Positions 1 through 7,854 of a DNA stretch of 47,414 bases are shown piece after piece; within the stretch, counting starts at the first letter, position 1, and each line of letters begins with the position of its first letter. The notes under the pieces are model-generated. The model searched no databases. It was given only the letters and a program-made list of their open reading frames with translations, and was not told the origin of the DNA. Source of the DNA: Actinomycetota bacterium (GTDB taxonomy: Bacteria; Actinomycetota; Acidimicrobiia; IMCC26256; PALSA-610); the NCBI GenBank assembly GCA_003134555.1, contig PLBO01000152.1, forward strand, positions 50,632 through 98,045, in the 5' to 3' direction. The translations under genes and the position numbers were made by a program.

Positions 1-2121
1 CACGCCGTCGGGCGCGACCACCGTTGCGCCCGCAGACAACCGGCCCGGCAACCACGCGACTGCGAACGACATCGCAGCCAGGACCCACGCGCGTGTCGCC
101 CACGCCAGGCGCGGGCCGGTAGCGATCGCGAGCGGGACGGCGGCCGCGGCGACGATGCCCCACGGCGCCAAGCCCGCGCCGGCGCGACCGGCATGGAAGT
201 GCATGACTGTGGCGAACGAGAACGACGACCGCGGCTGCGCGCCGAACACGGCCGCATCGGCCCCGAACAGCGAGAACGACCACGGTGCGAGCAACAGTGC
301 TCCGGCCGCGCTCGCGACGAGCGCGCCTCCCAGCGCGAATGCGGCCTTGTGCGCGCCCCCTACGAACGGCAGCGTGAGGCAGAAGGCGACCGCGATCGCC
401 GGCGCGAGCAGGAGGGCCGGCGGCCAGACCGAGCCGACGACGGCAACCAACAAGGCGACAGTGCACACGAGATGCACGCGGCTACCCCTCGGCGCGTCTT
501 CGTCAGTCGCGCGAACGAACGCGCCCAGGACGAACGGCGCGAGCGCGAAGCAGACGAGCGGACCGAGCTCGCCTTGCCAGATCGCGTTGCGGGCGATCGG
601 GTTGGCGGCGTACGCGGCGGCCGCCGCGATCCTCGGCAACGACGACGACGCGAACGGACGCACGAGCCGGTAAGCGCCGAACGCGCCGAGCGGGAGCGCG
701 CCGCCGATCACGAGCGACTGAGCCAGGCCCGGATGGTCGAAGAGCGCCGTGCTCAGCGCCGCCATGAGCGCGAACGCCGGCGTCGCGGGCCGCGGCGCCC
801 CCATCATGGTCGTGCGCCACGAGGCGGTGAACGTCGACCAGGCCGCGCCGACGCCCGGCCAGGCTTGGAACGAGCCGACCGCCGGAACCCGACCGGTCAG
901 CAACGAGCGGGAGCCGAACAGCACGAGCGCGGCGAGCAGAACGACGAACATCGCGGGCAGCCGGCGCATGCGCCGCCTGACCTCGTCCATGCGGACGCGC
1001 GTCAGCGTCGAGACTTCGGCGAGCCGCTCCCCCGCGTGGACGCGTTCGATCATGAACCTGCGCACCCGCGCGCTGCCGCGGATCATCAGGTCGCGTACGT
1101 CACTGTCGTCGATGCGCCGGAGCCGTTGGGTTCCGGAGCGCGCCCGGTGGAGCTCGCCGGGATGTGCGAACACCGAGATCCAGCCCGCCACCACCGCGCG
1201 CGCCCGCGCCGCCCGGCCCGTCATCAGCAGACCGACCGCTTCGAACAGGTTCAGCGCGAAGGCGACGGGCAGCACCCACAGGAGTGCGAGCGCCGAGTAC
1301 GACTTGAACAGGAGCCGCACGCGGGAGCGGATCTCGTCTCGGAGCTCGAGCGCAGGGCGGTCGCGGTCGCGAGGACGGCGGGCCGCGACCACGGTCGCGC
1401 GACCGTGCCGAACTCGCGCCGCGGGCGCGACGATCACCCGCGCGCCCGCGAGCCGGGCGCGCCAACAGAGATCGATGTCGTCGGCGCCCGGGAACGTCGC
1501 CGGGTCGAACCCGCCGAGCTCGTGGAACAGGTCGGCGCGAACGAGCATCGCCGCGTGCGACACGTAGAAGACGTCACGGACGCCGTCGTGCTGCTCTTGG
1601 TCGACCTCCCCGGGCTCGATTCCCGAGAACGGGACCCCGTAGTGGTCGACCGACATCCCGACCTCGAGGAGGATGTCGGGATTGGCGCGATCGACGACCT
1701 TCGGCCCGACGATGCCTGCATTCGATCGGTAGGCCTCCTCGACCAGCAGCCGGACCGCGTCCGGATCGAGAGCCACGTCGTCGTGGCAGAAGAGCAGGAA
1801 CACCGCCCCTTCGACCGACGCGAGCGCTTCGTTCGCCGCCGTGGGGAAGCCGCCTTCCCCGGTGCACCGCCGGACGAACGCGCCCGGCAACGAGCTCGCG
1901 ATCCGGTCGGTCGGGTCCTCGGCGGAGCCGTTGTCGAGCACGAGGACCGACAGGGCCGGGTAGTCCTGCGCCCCCAGCGCCGCCAGGCTCCCCTCGAACC
2001 ACGGCCCGGCGTCGTTCGTGACCATGACGGCGACCACGGGCGGGACGACCTGGACCGCTTCGGTCTCGTCGTCACGGTCGAACAGCTCGGCGCTGATCGA
2101 GTCGGGGTCGATCGTCTCCAT
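1..2121 (-). CDS. Family 2 glycosyltransferase with C-terminal membrane domain (3' end cut off)
   Basis: A continuous reading frame runs from an ATG at 2121 off the left edge of the window, giving 707 visible codons. The N-terminal 250 residues look like a GT-A family 2 glycosyltransferase: a beta-strand start (PPVVAVMVTNDAGPW), a CHDD motif near residues 112-115 in the DXD position, and DDIDLCWR near 212-219, the acid/acceptor-site motif. After about residue 290 the chain becomes hydrophobic, with several probable membrane spans (for example PAMFVVLLAALVLFG near 385), so the enzyme is probably anchored in the cytoplasmic membrane and adds sugars to an envelope polymer or lipid carrier. Large actinobacterial family 2 enzymes of about 1000 residues share this plan. 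The sugar and acceptor cannot be told. A very long frame on the opposite strand is a GC-rich shadow. Confidence 0.85.
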   Translation of the reverse strand, partial: METIDPDSISAELFDRDDETEAVQVVPPVVAVMVTNDAGPWFEGSLAALGAQDYPALSVLVLDNGSAEDPTDRIASSLPGAFVRRCTGEGGFPTAANEALASVEGAVFLLFCHDDVALDPDAVRLLVEEAYRSNAGIVGPKVVDRANPDILLEVGMSVDHYGVPFSGIEPGEVDQEQHDGVRDVFYVSHAAMLVRADLFHELGGFDPATFPGADDIDLCWRARLAGARVIVAPAARVRHGRATVVAARRPRDRDRPALELRDEIRSRVRLLFKSYSALALLWVLPVAFALNLFEAVGLLMTGRAARARAVVAGWISVFAHPGELHRARSGTQRLRRIDDSDVRDLMIRGSARVRRFMIERVHAGERLAEVSTLTRVRMDEVRRRMRRLPAMFVVLLAALVLFGSRSLLTGRVPAVGSFQAWPGVGAAWSTFTASWRTTMMGAPRPATPAFALMAALSTALFDHPGLAQSLVIGGALPLGAFGAYRLVRPFASSSLPRIAAAAAYAANPIARNAIWQGELGPLVCFALAPFVLGAFVRATDEDAPRGSRVHLVCTVALLVAVVGSVWPPALLLAPAIAVAFCLTLPFVGGAHKAAFALGGALVASAAGALLLAPWSFSLFGADAAVFGAQPRSSFSFATVMHFHAGRAGAGLAPWGIVAAAAVPLAIATGPRLAWATRAWVLAAMSFAVAWLPGRLSAGATVVAPDGV

Positions 2122-2180
2122 GAGGCCGGGAGAGGATAGCCCGGGGATGTCCACAGATTTGTGCGCGCGATCACGAATGC

Positions 2181-2209
2181 TTGCAGAAGTTAGCACTTAC
2201 TGCTATCGT
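2181..2209 (+). promoter_or_regulatory. Candidate sigma-70-like promoter with palindrome in the spacer
   Basis: TTGCAG at 2181-2186 and TATCGT at 2204-2209 are separated by exactly 17 bases, matching -35/-10 geometry for the small helical protein at 2280. The spacer carries TAGCACT-T-ACTGCTA (2191-2205), a near-perfect palindrome (6 of 7 positions), which could be an operator. Predicted from sequence only. Confidence 0.45.
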
Positions 2210-2279
2210 CGCGAGCAGTCGGCGCCCCCTCCGCGCCCGTTGTTCGTCCGACCCGTTTGCAGGAACTGAAGGAGTTGCA

Positions 2280-2660
2280 ATGCCCACCAACGCGAAGAAG
2301 ACACTGACCGACGTCGGCTACATCGCAATCGGCCTCGGCGTCATGGGCTTCCAGCAGGCCCAGGTCCGCGCCCGCGCCGCTCGCGATCGGGTGTCCGAAG
2401 CCGGAGACTGTCTCGCCGGTCGCGCCCGCGAGGCGCGTCACGCGCTCGACAACCAGACGCAGACCGCCCGCACCCAGGCCGAGACCCAGGTCCGCAATAC
2501 TGTCGCCCGTGCCGGCGCGCTGCGCGACGAGCTCGGCAAGCGCGTCGAGCCCGTCGTCGGTCAGGTCCAGGCGCAACTCGGCGAACTGCCCGAGCGTGTC
2601 GTCCAGGCAATGGAGCCGGTCGCCGCGCGCGTGCGCGAGCTGGCGGGCAACGCCGCCTGA
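2280..2660 (+). CDS. Small amphipathic helical (phasin/HBHA-like) protein
   Basis: A 126-residue protein starts at ATG 2280, chosen over upstream TTG/ATG codons because AAGGAG lies at 2269-2274, five bases before it. After a short segment that may touch membrane (VGYIAIGLGVMGFQQAQV, residues 11-28) it is almost entirely predicted helix, rich in Ala, Arg, Gln and Glu, with phased repeats such as QAQLGELPERVVQAMEPV. This composition resembles actinobacterial heparin-binding haemagglutinin-like and phasin-like coiled-coil proteins that coat lipid or membrane surfaces. That is a likeness of style, not a demonstrated homology. It stands alone with its own predicted promoter, just before the F420 genes. 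Real coding is well supported by codon bias and the ribosome binding site; function is uncertain. Confidence 0.75.
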   Translation: MPTNAKKTLTDVGYIAIGLGVMGFQQAQVRARAARDRVSEAGDCLAGRAREARHALDNQTQTARTQAETQVRNTVARAGALRDELGKRVEPVVGQVQAQLGELPERVVQAMEPVAARVRELAGNAA

Positions 2661-2682
2661 CCGAGCGCTCGATCGCCGGCGG

Positions 2683-2697
2683 TAGGGTCGCAGCGTG
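2683..2697 (+). promoter_or_regulatory. Leaderless-type -10 box before fbiA
   Basis: TAGGGT (2683-2688) is followed by six bases and then the GTG start at 2695. In Actinomycetota a TANNNT box six to nine bases before a start codon usually means transcription begins at the start codon itself. No Shine-Dalgarno sequence is visible. An identical TAGGGT-N6 arrangement precedes the crotonase gene that starts at 26913. Confidence 0.5.
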
Positions 2698-3633
2698 CTC
2701 GCGACTCTCGCCGGCGGTGTCGGTGCCGCCCGGTTCCTCGCCGGCCTGGTCCGTGTCGTTCCGCCCGTCGACGTCGTCGCGATCGTCAACACCGCGGACG
2801 ACGACGAGTTCCACGGGCTCTACGTCTCCCCCGACCTCGACTCGGTCACCTACACCCTCGCCGGCGCGTCGAACACCGCGCAGGGCTGGGGACTCGAAGG
2901 CGAGACGTTCGCCACGCTCGACGCACTCGCCCGCTACGACGTTCCCACCTGGTTCCGGCTGGGCGACCAGGACCTCGCGACCCATCTCTTCCGCACCGCC
3001 CGCTTGCGGGCGGGCGTCCCGCTCTCGGCGGTGACGGCCGAGATCACGCGGGCCTGGTCGGTCGACACCCGATTGCTGCCGATGACCGACGATCCGGTTC
3101 GGACGCGCATCACCGTGCGGCGAGGTCCCGACCGGGTGGAAGAGCTCGCGATGCAGCAATGGTTCGTGGGCGAGCGGGCCGAGCCTCCGGTGATCGCGGT
3201 CCGCTTCGAAGGTGCCGGCCGGGCCCGGCCGGCGCCCGGCGTGCTCGAGGCGCTCACGCTCGCGGACACGATCGTGATCTGTCCGTCGAATCCCGTGATC
3301 TCGATCGGTCCGATCCTCGCGGTCCCCGGTGTGCGCGACGTGCTGGCGGCCCGGCGTGACCGTGTCGTGGCCGTGAGCCCGATCGTGGGCGGCGCCCCGG
3401 TGAAGGGCCCGGCCGACCGGCTCATGGCACCCCTCGGCATCGACGTGTCGTGCGTCGGCGTTGCCCGCGTCTACGCCGAGATCTGCAGCTCGTTGGTGAT
3501 CGACGCGGTCGACGCCGAGCGGGCCGCCGAGGTCGAGGCAATCGGCGTACACGCCGTGGTGACCGACACGATGATGCGCAGCCCCGAGATCGCGGCCGCG
3601 CTCGCCGCCAAGACGCTCGCGGCGGTGGCGTGA
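2695..3633 (+). CDS. fbiA: 2-phospho-L-lactate transferase type enzyme of F420 synthesis (CofD/FbiA)
   Basis: The 312-residue product joins the lactyl- or enolpyruvyl-phosphate moiety, carried as a GDP intermediate, to the deazaflavin Fo, giving F420-0 or dehydro-F420-0. Family signatures are clear: the N-terminal LAGGVGAARFLAGL loop, NTADDDEFHGLYVSPDLDS around residues 32-50, LGDQDLATHLFRT, and CPSNPVISIGPIL near 200. Length is usual for the family (about 310-330). The GTG start at 2695 is preceded by a leaderless-type -10 box. Its stop overlaps the GTG of cofE (GTGA), so the two are translationally coupled. In mycobacteria the homologue FbiA is thought to use phosphoenolpyruvate; which donor is used here cannot be read from sequence. 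Confidence 0.95.
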   Translation: MLATLAGGVGAARFLAGLVRVVPPVDVVAIVNTADDDEFHGLYVSPDLDSVTYTLAGASNTAQGWGLEGETFATLDALARYDVPTWFRLGDQDLATHLFRTARLRAGVPLSAVTAEITRAWSVDTRLLPMTDDPVRTRITVRRGPDRVEELAMQQWFVGERAEPPVIAVRFEGAGRARPAPGVLEALTLADTIVICPSNPVISIGPILAVPGVRDVLAARRDRVVAVSPIVGGAPVKGPADRLMAPLGIDVSCVGVARVYAEICSSLVIDAVDAERAAEVEAIGVHAVVTDTMMRSPEIAAALAAKTLAAVA

Positions 3634-4337
3634 CACTCTCCATCGTTCCGATCGAGGGCATCGGTGAGATCCGTCCCGGTGACGAGCTCGCGGTGCTCAT
3701 CGCCGACGCCGCGCGCGCCCAGGGCACACCGTTGAACGACGCCGATTGTCTGGTCGTCACCCAGAAGATCGTGTCGAAAGCCGAAGACCGCCTCGTGCCC
3801 CTCGACCCCGACGACCTCGACGCGCGGCGCGCGCTCGTCGAGTCGGAGTCGGTGCGCGTCGTCCGCCGTCGGGGCGACCTGATCATCAGCGAGACCCGCC
3901 ACGGTTTCGTGTGCGCCAACGCGGGGATCGACCTGTCGAACGTAGAACGGGGCTGGGCCGCGCTCCTCCCCGTCGACTCCGACCGTTCCGCCAAGCACGT
4001 GCGCGATGCGCTGCGCGCCCGCGAACACGTCGAGGTGGCGGTCATCGTGTCGGACACCTTCGGCCGGCCGTGGCGGCGCGGGCTCACCGACGTCGCGATC
4101 GGCGTGAGCGGCATCGCGGCCGTCGTCGACCTGCGCGACACCACCGACGCGCTCGGCCGGGTGTTGCAGGTGACGGAGGTGGCCGTCGCCGACGAGATCG
4201 CCTCCGCGGCGGAGCTGGTCATGGGCAAGGCGACGCACGTCCCGGCCGCGATCGTGCGCGGCGTCGATCCGACCTGGTTGCGCGAGGGTTCGGTGCGCGA
4301 GCTGATCCGGCCGACGAACGAGGACCTGTTCCGTTGA
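3630..4337 (+). CDS. cofE: Coenzyme F420-0:L-glutamate ligase (CofE; equals N-terminal half of FbiB)
   Basis: This 235-residue enzyme adds gamma-linked glutamates to F420-0 using GTP. Typical CofE elements are visible: IEGIGEIRPGDELAVLI at the N-terminus, DCLVVTQKIVSKAEDR near residues 33-48, ETRHGFVCANAGIDLSN near 88-104, and VIVSDTFGRPWRRGLTDVAIG near 139-159. The start is GTG 3630, overlapping the fbiA stop by four bases; the frame is open further upstream but that part is antisense-like shadow. In mycobacteria the same domain is fused to a nitroreductase domain in FbiB. Here it ends at a TGA (4335-4337) and the nitroreductase follows as a separate, overlapping gene. Confidence 0.95.
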   Translation: MTLSIVPIEGIGEIRPGDELAVLIADAARAQGTPLNDADCLVVTQKIVSKAEDRLVPLDPDDLDARRALVESESVRVVRRRGDLIISETRHGFVCANAGIDLSNVERGWAALLPVDSDRSAKHVRDALRAREHVEVAVIVSDTFGRPWRRGLTDVAIGVSGIAAVVDLRDTTDALGRVLQVTEVAVADEIASAAELVMGKATHVPAAIVRGVDPTWLREGSVRELIRPTNEDLFR

Positions 4338-4945
4338 GCGCCGTCCCCGCGTTCGTCGAAGCCCGACGGTCTATCCGCGCCTTCCTGCCCGGCCCCGTTC
4401 GGCGCGCCGACCTCGACGCGATCGTGGAGGCCGCGTGCCTCGCGCCCGCGCCCCATCACTCACGGCCCTGGCGGTTCGTCGTCGTCGACACCCACGCGGC
4501 CAAGCGCGCGCTCGCACTCGGCATGGGCGAGCGTTGGCGGCGCGACCTTCTCGCCGACGGCGTCGCGGCCGAGCGCGTCGAAGAGCTCGTCGAAACCTCG
4601 CACCAAAAGCTGGAGCGAGCGCCGGCGTTCGTCGTCGGCTGCCTCACGTGGACCGGACTCGACCGCTACCCCGACGAGCGCCGTCAGCGCGCGGAATGGG
4701 GAATGGCTCTGCTCTCGCTTGGCGCTGCGGTGGAGAACCTGATGCTCACCGCGACCGATCGTGGTCTCGCGTCGTGCTGGGTCGCGGCGCCCATCTTCTG
4801 TCCCGAGGAGGCACGCGACGCGCTCGAGCTCCCGGTCGAGTGGTTGCCGCACGCGCTCGTGCTCGTCGGCCGGCCCGATCCCGCCTACGTCGGCCGGGCG
4901 CGGCCGCCCGTACCGCTCGACGAGATACGGCGCTTCGCCCGCTGA
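4334..4945 (+). CDS. FbiB C-terminal-type nitroreductase (probable dehydro-F420 reductase)
   Basis: This 203-residue nitroreductase-fold protein probably starts at TTG 4334, whose bases overlap the cofE stop (TTGA). No other plausible start lies near the first conserved segment. Characteristic segments are EARRSIRAFLPGPV, APAPHHSRPWRFVVV (about residues 36-50) and RGLASCWVAAPIF (about 140-152), closely like what I recall of the C-terminal domain of mycobacterial FbiB. That domain binds FMN and F420 and is credited with reducing the enolpyruvyl form of dehydro-F420. The position directly after fbiA-cofE supports the same role here. The separation into its own gene is notable. An unrelated nitroreductase is unlikely given the PHHSRP match. 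Confidence 0.85.
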   Translation: MSAVPAFVEARRSIRAFLPGPVRRADLDAIVEAACLAPAPHHSRPWRFVVVDTHAAKRALALGMGERWRRDLLADGVAAERVEELVETSHQKLERAPAFVVGCLTWTGLDRYPDERRQRAEWGMALLSLGAAVENLMLTATDRGLASCWVAAPIFCPEEARDALELPVEWLPHALVLVGRPDPAYVGRARPPVPLDEIRRFAR

Positions 4946-4951
4946 ACGGCG

Positions 4952-5905
4952 TCAACGGGCGCCGGCGCGCTGACCCTTGAAGTACTCGAGCGTGCGAGCC
5001 AGGCCGTCTTCGATCATGGTGAACGGCTTCCAGCCCAGGTGCATCTCCGCGCGGCCCGCGTCGACGGCGCTGCGTTGCAACTCGCCCATGCGCGCCGGCT
5101 TGTAATCCGCCTTCTCGCGAAAGCCGGTGAGCTTCGCCATCCGGTTGTAGAGCTTCTGCACGCTCGTCTCGACGCCCGTGCCGATGTTCAACGTGAGCCC
5201 GCCGCCCTTCTCGACCGCGCGCACGAATGCGTCGGCTACGTCGTCGACGTAGACGAAGTCGCGGGTCTGTGAGCCGTCGCCGAAGATCAGCGGTCGCTCG
5301 CGGTCGAGCAACTTGGCCGAGAAGATCGCGACGACACCCGCCTCGCCGTGCGGGTTCTGACGCGGTCCGTACACGTTCGCGAGCGCGAGCACCGTGTATT
5401 CGAGCCCGCGTTGGTGCCGGTAGTAATAGAGGTATTCGCCTACGGCCTTCTTCGCGACTCCGTACGGCGACTCGGGGTGCTGCGCCGCCGTCTCCTTCGT
5501 CGGGATCTTCTCCGGGGTGCCGTAGAGCGTGCCGCCGGAGCCCGCGAACACCACCTTCTTCACTCCCGCCGCAACCGCACCCTCGAACACGTTCAGCGAA
5601 CCGAGCACGTTGACCGTCGCGTCGAACACGGGCCGGGCGACCGACACGCGCACGTCCATTTGCGCGGCGAGGTGGAAGATCACGTCGGGACGCCGGTGGG
5701 CGATCAGTTCGACGACGGCCGGCGACGCGAGGTCGAGCCGGTGGAACGAGAAGCGACGATCGGGAAGCGTCCGGGCCGTCGCCAGGTTCGCGAGCGAGCC
5801 GCTCGACAGATCGTCGATCACGTCGACGTGCCAGTCCTCGGCGAGAAGGCGGTCGACGAGAGTCGATCCGATGAACCCCGCCCCGCCCGTCACTAGTGCC
5901 TGCAC
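4952..5905 (-). CDS. NAD-dependent sugar epimerase (UDP-glucose 4-epimerase-like)
   Basis: This 317-residue extended SDR starts at GTG 5905, with AAGGGA about ten bases upstream. It has the N-terminal TGGAGFIGS dinucleotide loop (residues 6-14), DDLSSG after the second strand, HLAAQMDVRVSV, a catalytic segment AGSGGTLYG (near 121-129), YGVAKK (the YxxxK pair, near 148-153) and FGDGSQTRDFVYVDDVA. These are features of UDP-glucose/UDP-N-acetylglucosamine 4-epimerases and related NDP-sugar epimerases. It is the last gene of the polysaccharide block and follows the pyrophosphorylase gene after 12 bases. It probably supplies a galactose-type nucleotide sugar. The exact substrate is not determinable. 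Confidence 0.85.
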   Translation of the reverse strand: MQALVTGGAGFIGSTLVDRLLAEDWHVDVIDDLSSGSLANLATARTLPDRRFSFHRLDLASPAVVELIAHRRPDVIFHLAAQMDVRVSVARPVFDATVNVLGSLNVFEGAVAAGVKKVVFAGSGGTLYGTPEKIPTKETAAQHPESPYGVAKKAVGEYLYYYRHQRGLEYTVLALANVYGPRQNPHGEAGVVAIFSAKLLDRERPLIFGDGSQTRDFVYVDDVADAFVRAVEKGGGLTLNIGTGVETSVQKLYNRMAKLTGFREKADYKPARMGELQRSAVDAGRAEMHLGWKPFTMIEDGLARTLEYFKGQRAGAR

Positions 5906-5917
5906 CGTCGGTGTCCC

Positions 5918-7021
5918 TTACTCCCGCTCGGCGGGCACGCGCCCACCCGAGATGCGTGTCCCGGCCGGGATGGTCACTCCCGCGCCGACGATCGTCTCGG
6001 CCGCGAGAGAGACGTCGGGCTTGAGCACCGCGTAGGCGCCCACGACCGAGTCGCGCACGCTGCCGCCGTGCGACACGCGGGCGCCGGAGTGCAGCACCGC
6101 GCCGTCGAGCTCGGAGCGCGCCTCGACAACGGCGGCAGCTCCCAGTACGGACGAGCGCACGCGTGCTCCGGCCTCGATGCGGGCACCGTCGCCGATCAAC
6201 ACCGGCGCCTCGACGCGCGCTTCGGGCTCGATCGTCGCGTCACCCTGCATCCACACACCGGTCTCGACCTCGCGCGCGCCCGGGGCCGGCGGGTGCGAGA
6301 GTCGGCCGGCCAGCGCGTCGGCGTGCGCCTCGAGATACTTCTGCGGCGTACCGATGTCGAGCCAGTACGCGTCGCTCCGGTAGCCGAACAGGAGTCCGGG
6401 CTCGGCCAGCATCCGTGGGAACGTCTCGCGCTCGACGGACACGTTGAGCCGCGGCGGGATTCGCCGGAGGAACGCGGGTTCGAGCACGTACGTGCCGGCA
6501 TTGATCCAGTTGCTCGGCGCCTTGCCGGGCGGCGGCTTCTCGACGAACGCGATCACCCCGCCGTCGGCCTGCGTGGGCACCACACCGAAGGCGCTGGGAT
6601 CCTCGACCTGAGTCAGCGAGATTGTCGCCTCCGCACCGTGCTCGTCGTGGAAGCGCACCATCGCGCTGAGGTCGAGGCTCGTGAGCACGTCGCCGTTGCA
6701 CACGATGACGCGCTCGTCGATTCCTTCCGCCGCGAACCGGATGGCGCCGGCGGTTCCGAGCGGCTCGTCCTCGACGGCATAGCGCAGGACTACGTCACCG
6801 AAGACGTCGTGGCCGGAGCCGTCGCGGGCGAACTGCTGATGGAACGCGTCGGGTAGGTAGCCCATCGACAGCACGACCTCGTCGACTCCGTGCGAGTCCA
6901 GCCACGCGAGCTGACGCTCGAGGTGAGGCTGATTCGCGATCGGCAGCAGCGGTTTCGGCGTCGTGAACGTCAGCGGCCGCAGCCGCGTGCCCTCACCACC
7001 GACGAGGACGACCGCCTTCAC
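5918..7021 (-). CDS. NDP-sugar pyrophosphorylase (ManB/mannose-1-phosphate guanylyltransferase type)
   Basis: A 367-residue sugar-nucleotide synthase. The N-terminal nucleotidyltransferase domain has the signature VLVGGEGTRLRPLTFTTPKP (residues 5-24) with the conserved Lys, then VVLSMGYLPDAF, NGDVLTSLDLS (metal-binding Asp) and a VEKPPPG loop. The C-terminal 120 residues form left-handed beta-helix hexapeptide repeats (PVLIGDGARIEAGARV and similar). This two-domain layout at this length fits actinobacterial GDP-mannose or ADP/dTDP-glucose pyrophosphorylases. The GTG start at 7021 overlaps the stop of the upstream gene (GTGA), indicating coupling. The product sugar nucleotide feeds the glycosyltransferases encoded just upstream. 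GDP-mannose is my first guess; glucose-1-phosphate substrates are possible. Confidence 0.85.
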   Translation of the reverse strand: MKAVVLVGGEGTRLRPLTFTTPKPLLPIANQPHLERQLAWLDSHGVDEVVLSMGYLPDAFHQQFARDGSGHDVFGDVVLRYAVEDEPLGTAGAIRFAAEGIDERVIVCNGDVLTSLDLSAMVRFHDEHGAEATISLTQVEDPSAFGVVPTQADGGVIAFVEKPPPGKAPSNWINAGTYVLEPAFLRRIPPRLNVSVERETFPRMLAEPGLLFGYRSDAYWLDIGTPQKYLEAHADALAGRLSHPPAPGAREVETGVWMQGDATIEPEARVEAPVLIGDGARIEAGARVRSSVLGAAAVVEARSELDGAVLHSGARVSHGGSVRDSVVGAYAVLKPDVSLAAETIVGAGVTIPAGTRISGGRVPAERE

Positions 7022-7845
7022 GGCTTCGACGTCGCCGTCGGCTTCACCGTCGTCGGCGTCGCACCGCCGGTCGCGGCCTTGGTCGTGGGCGGTGCGACAG
7101 GCGGCGTCGTCGTCACGGTTCCGGGGGCGGCCTCGCTCACACCCAGCGCCTGGCCGAGGTTCGGCAGCGCCGGAGAATCTCCGATGCTCGCGATCGACTT
7201 GCCCGGCGGCAGGAACGCGATCACGACGATGTCGTCCTGGAACAGCTTGTAACCGGCGGGGTTACCGGATTGCACGGTGTACTTCTGCTTGCGGCTCGTC
7301 CCGTCCCACTTGCCGATCTCCCACTGCAGGGTGCCCGGCTTCCCGTCGCACAGGTCGCCGTTCTTCCTCGTTGTGCCCAGGAAGCTGAAGCCGGTCGACG
7401 AGATCTTCCAGCCTCCGTAGCTGAAGTAGAGACCGATCGTGGTGTTCTTGCCGGTCTCGGCCGTCACGAGCGGCTCCATGTGGATCACGCCGTCGTCGTG
7501 GCTGTGCATACCCGCGTAGACGCTCGGATTCTTGGCCTGAGAGGGGTTGCCACCGGCGTTCGCGGTCGGCCAATTCCAGGCGCCCGGCTTGGTGCCGTCG
7601 CTCATCCAGCGATTGCAGTCGTAGACGCCGAGGGACGCGTGCCAGTGGGTGTCCTTCTTCGTCCCGGTCGAATCCTGGAGGAACGGACCGACCGGCGCGG
7701 CCTTGGTCGCCTGGGTGTACACGATGCCCGCGATGCCGGCGATGACCACGATCGCCGTCAACGCGTACCACCAGCTGTTCTGGCGGGAGCGCTTCGCGGA
7801 CCGTACGGCGGCGCGCTTGCGCTTCGCTCGGGAGGCGTTTGTCAC
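7018..7845 (-). CDS. Membrane-anchored His-rich extracytoplasmic protein of unknown function
   Basis: A 275-residue protein with a very basic N-terminus (MTNASRAKRKRAAVRSAKRS), one membrane span (WYALTAIVVIAGIAGIVYT, about residues 26-44) and an outside domain. The outside domain carries two His-rich motifs, THWHASLGVYDC (about 66-77) and GMHSHDDGVIHMEP (about 111-124), and two cysteines (about 77 and 163) that could pair. The last 35 residues are a Thr/Pro/Ala-rich tail. The HWHA...HxHDDGxIH pattern recalls small extracellular domains that may bind metal; this is recollection and inference. It lies in the middle of a polysaccharide operon, overlapping the pyrophosphorylase gene by four bases and nine bases after a glycosyltransferase, so it may take part in polymer assembly or attachment. 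GTG start at 7845. Confidence 0.7.
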   Translation of the reverse strand: MTNASRAKRKRAAVRSAKRSRQNSWWYALTAIVVIAGIAGIVYTQATKAAPVGPFLQDSTGTKKDTHWHASLGVYDCNRWMSDGTKPGAWNWPTANAGGNPSQAKNPSVYAGMHSHDDGVIHMEPLVTAETGKNTTIGLYFSYGGWKISSTGFSFLGTTRKNGDLCDGKPGTLQWEIGKWDGTSRKQKYTVQSGNPAGYKLFQDDIVVIAFLPPGKSIASIGDSPALPNLGQALGVSEAAPGTVTTTPPVAPPTTKAATGGATPTTVKPTATSKP

Positions 7846-7854
7846 CCCGGCAGG

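Noticed and set aside
193-2139. A 648-codon open frame on the plus strand
   Set aside because: It is antisense to the glycosyltransferase at 1-2121, its product is dominated by Arg, Glu and His with no motifs, and long antisense frames are expected in such GC-rich DNA.
2190-2206. CIRCE heat-shock operator (TTAGCACT half)
   Set aside because: The left half-match is present, but the required nine-base spacer and GAGTGCTAA right half are absent.
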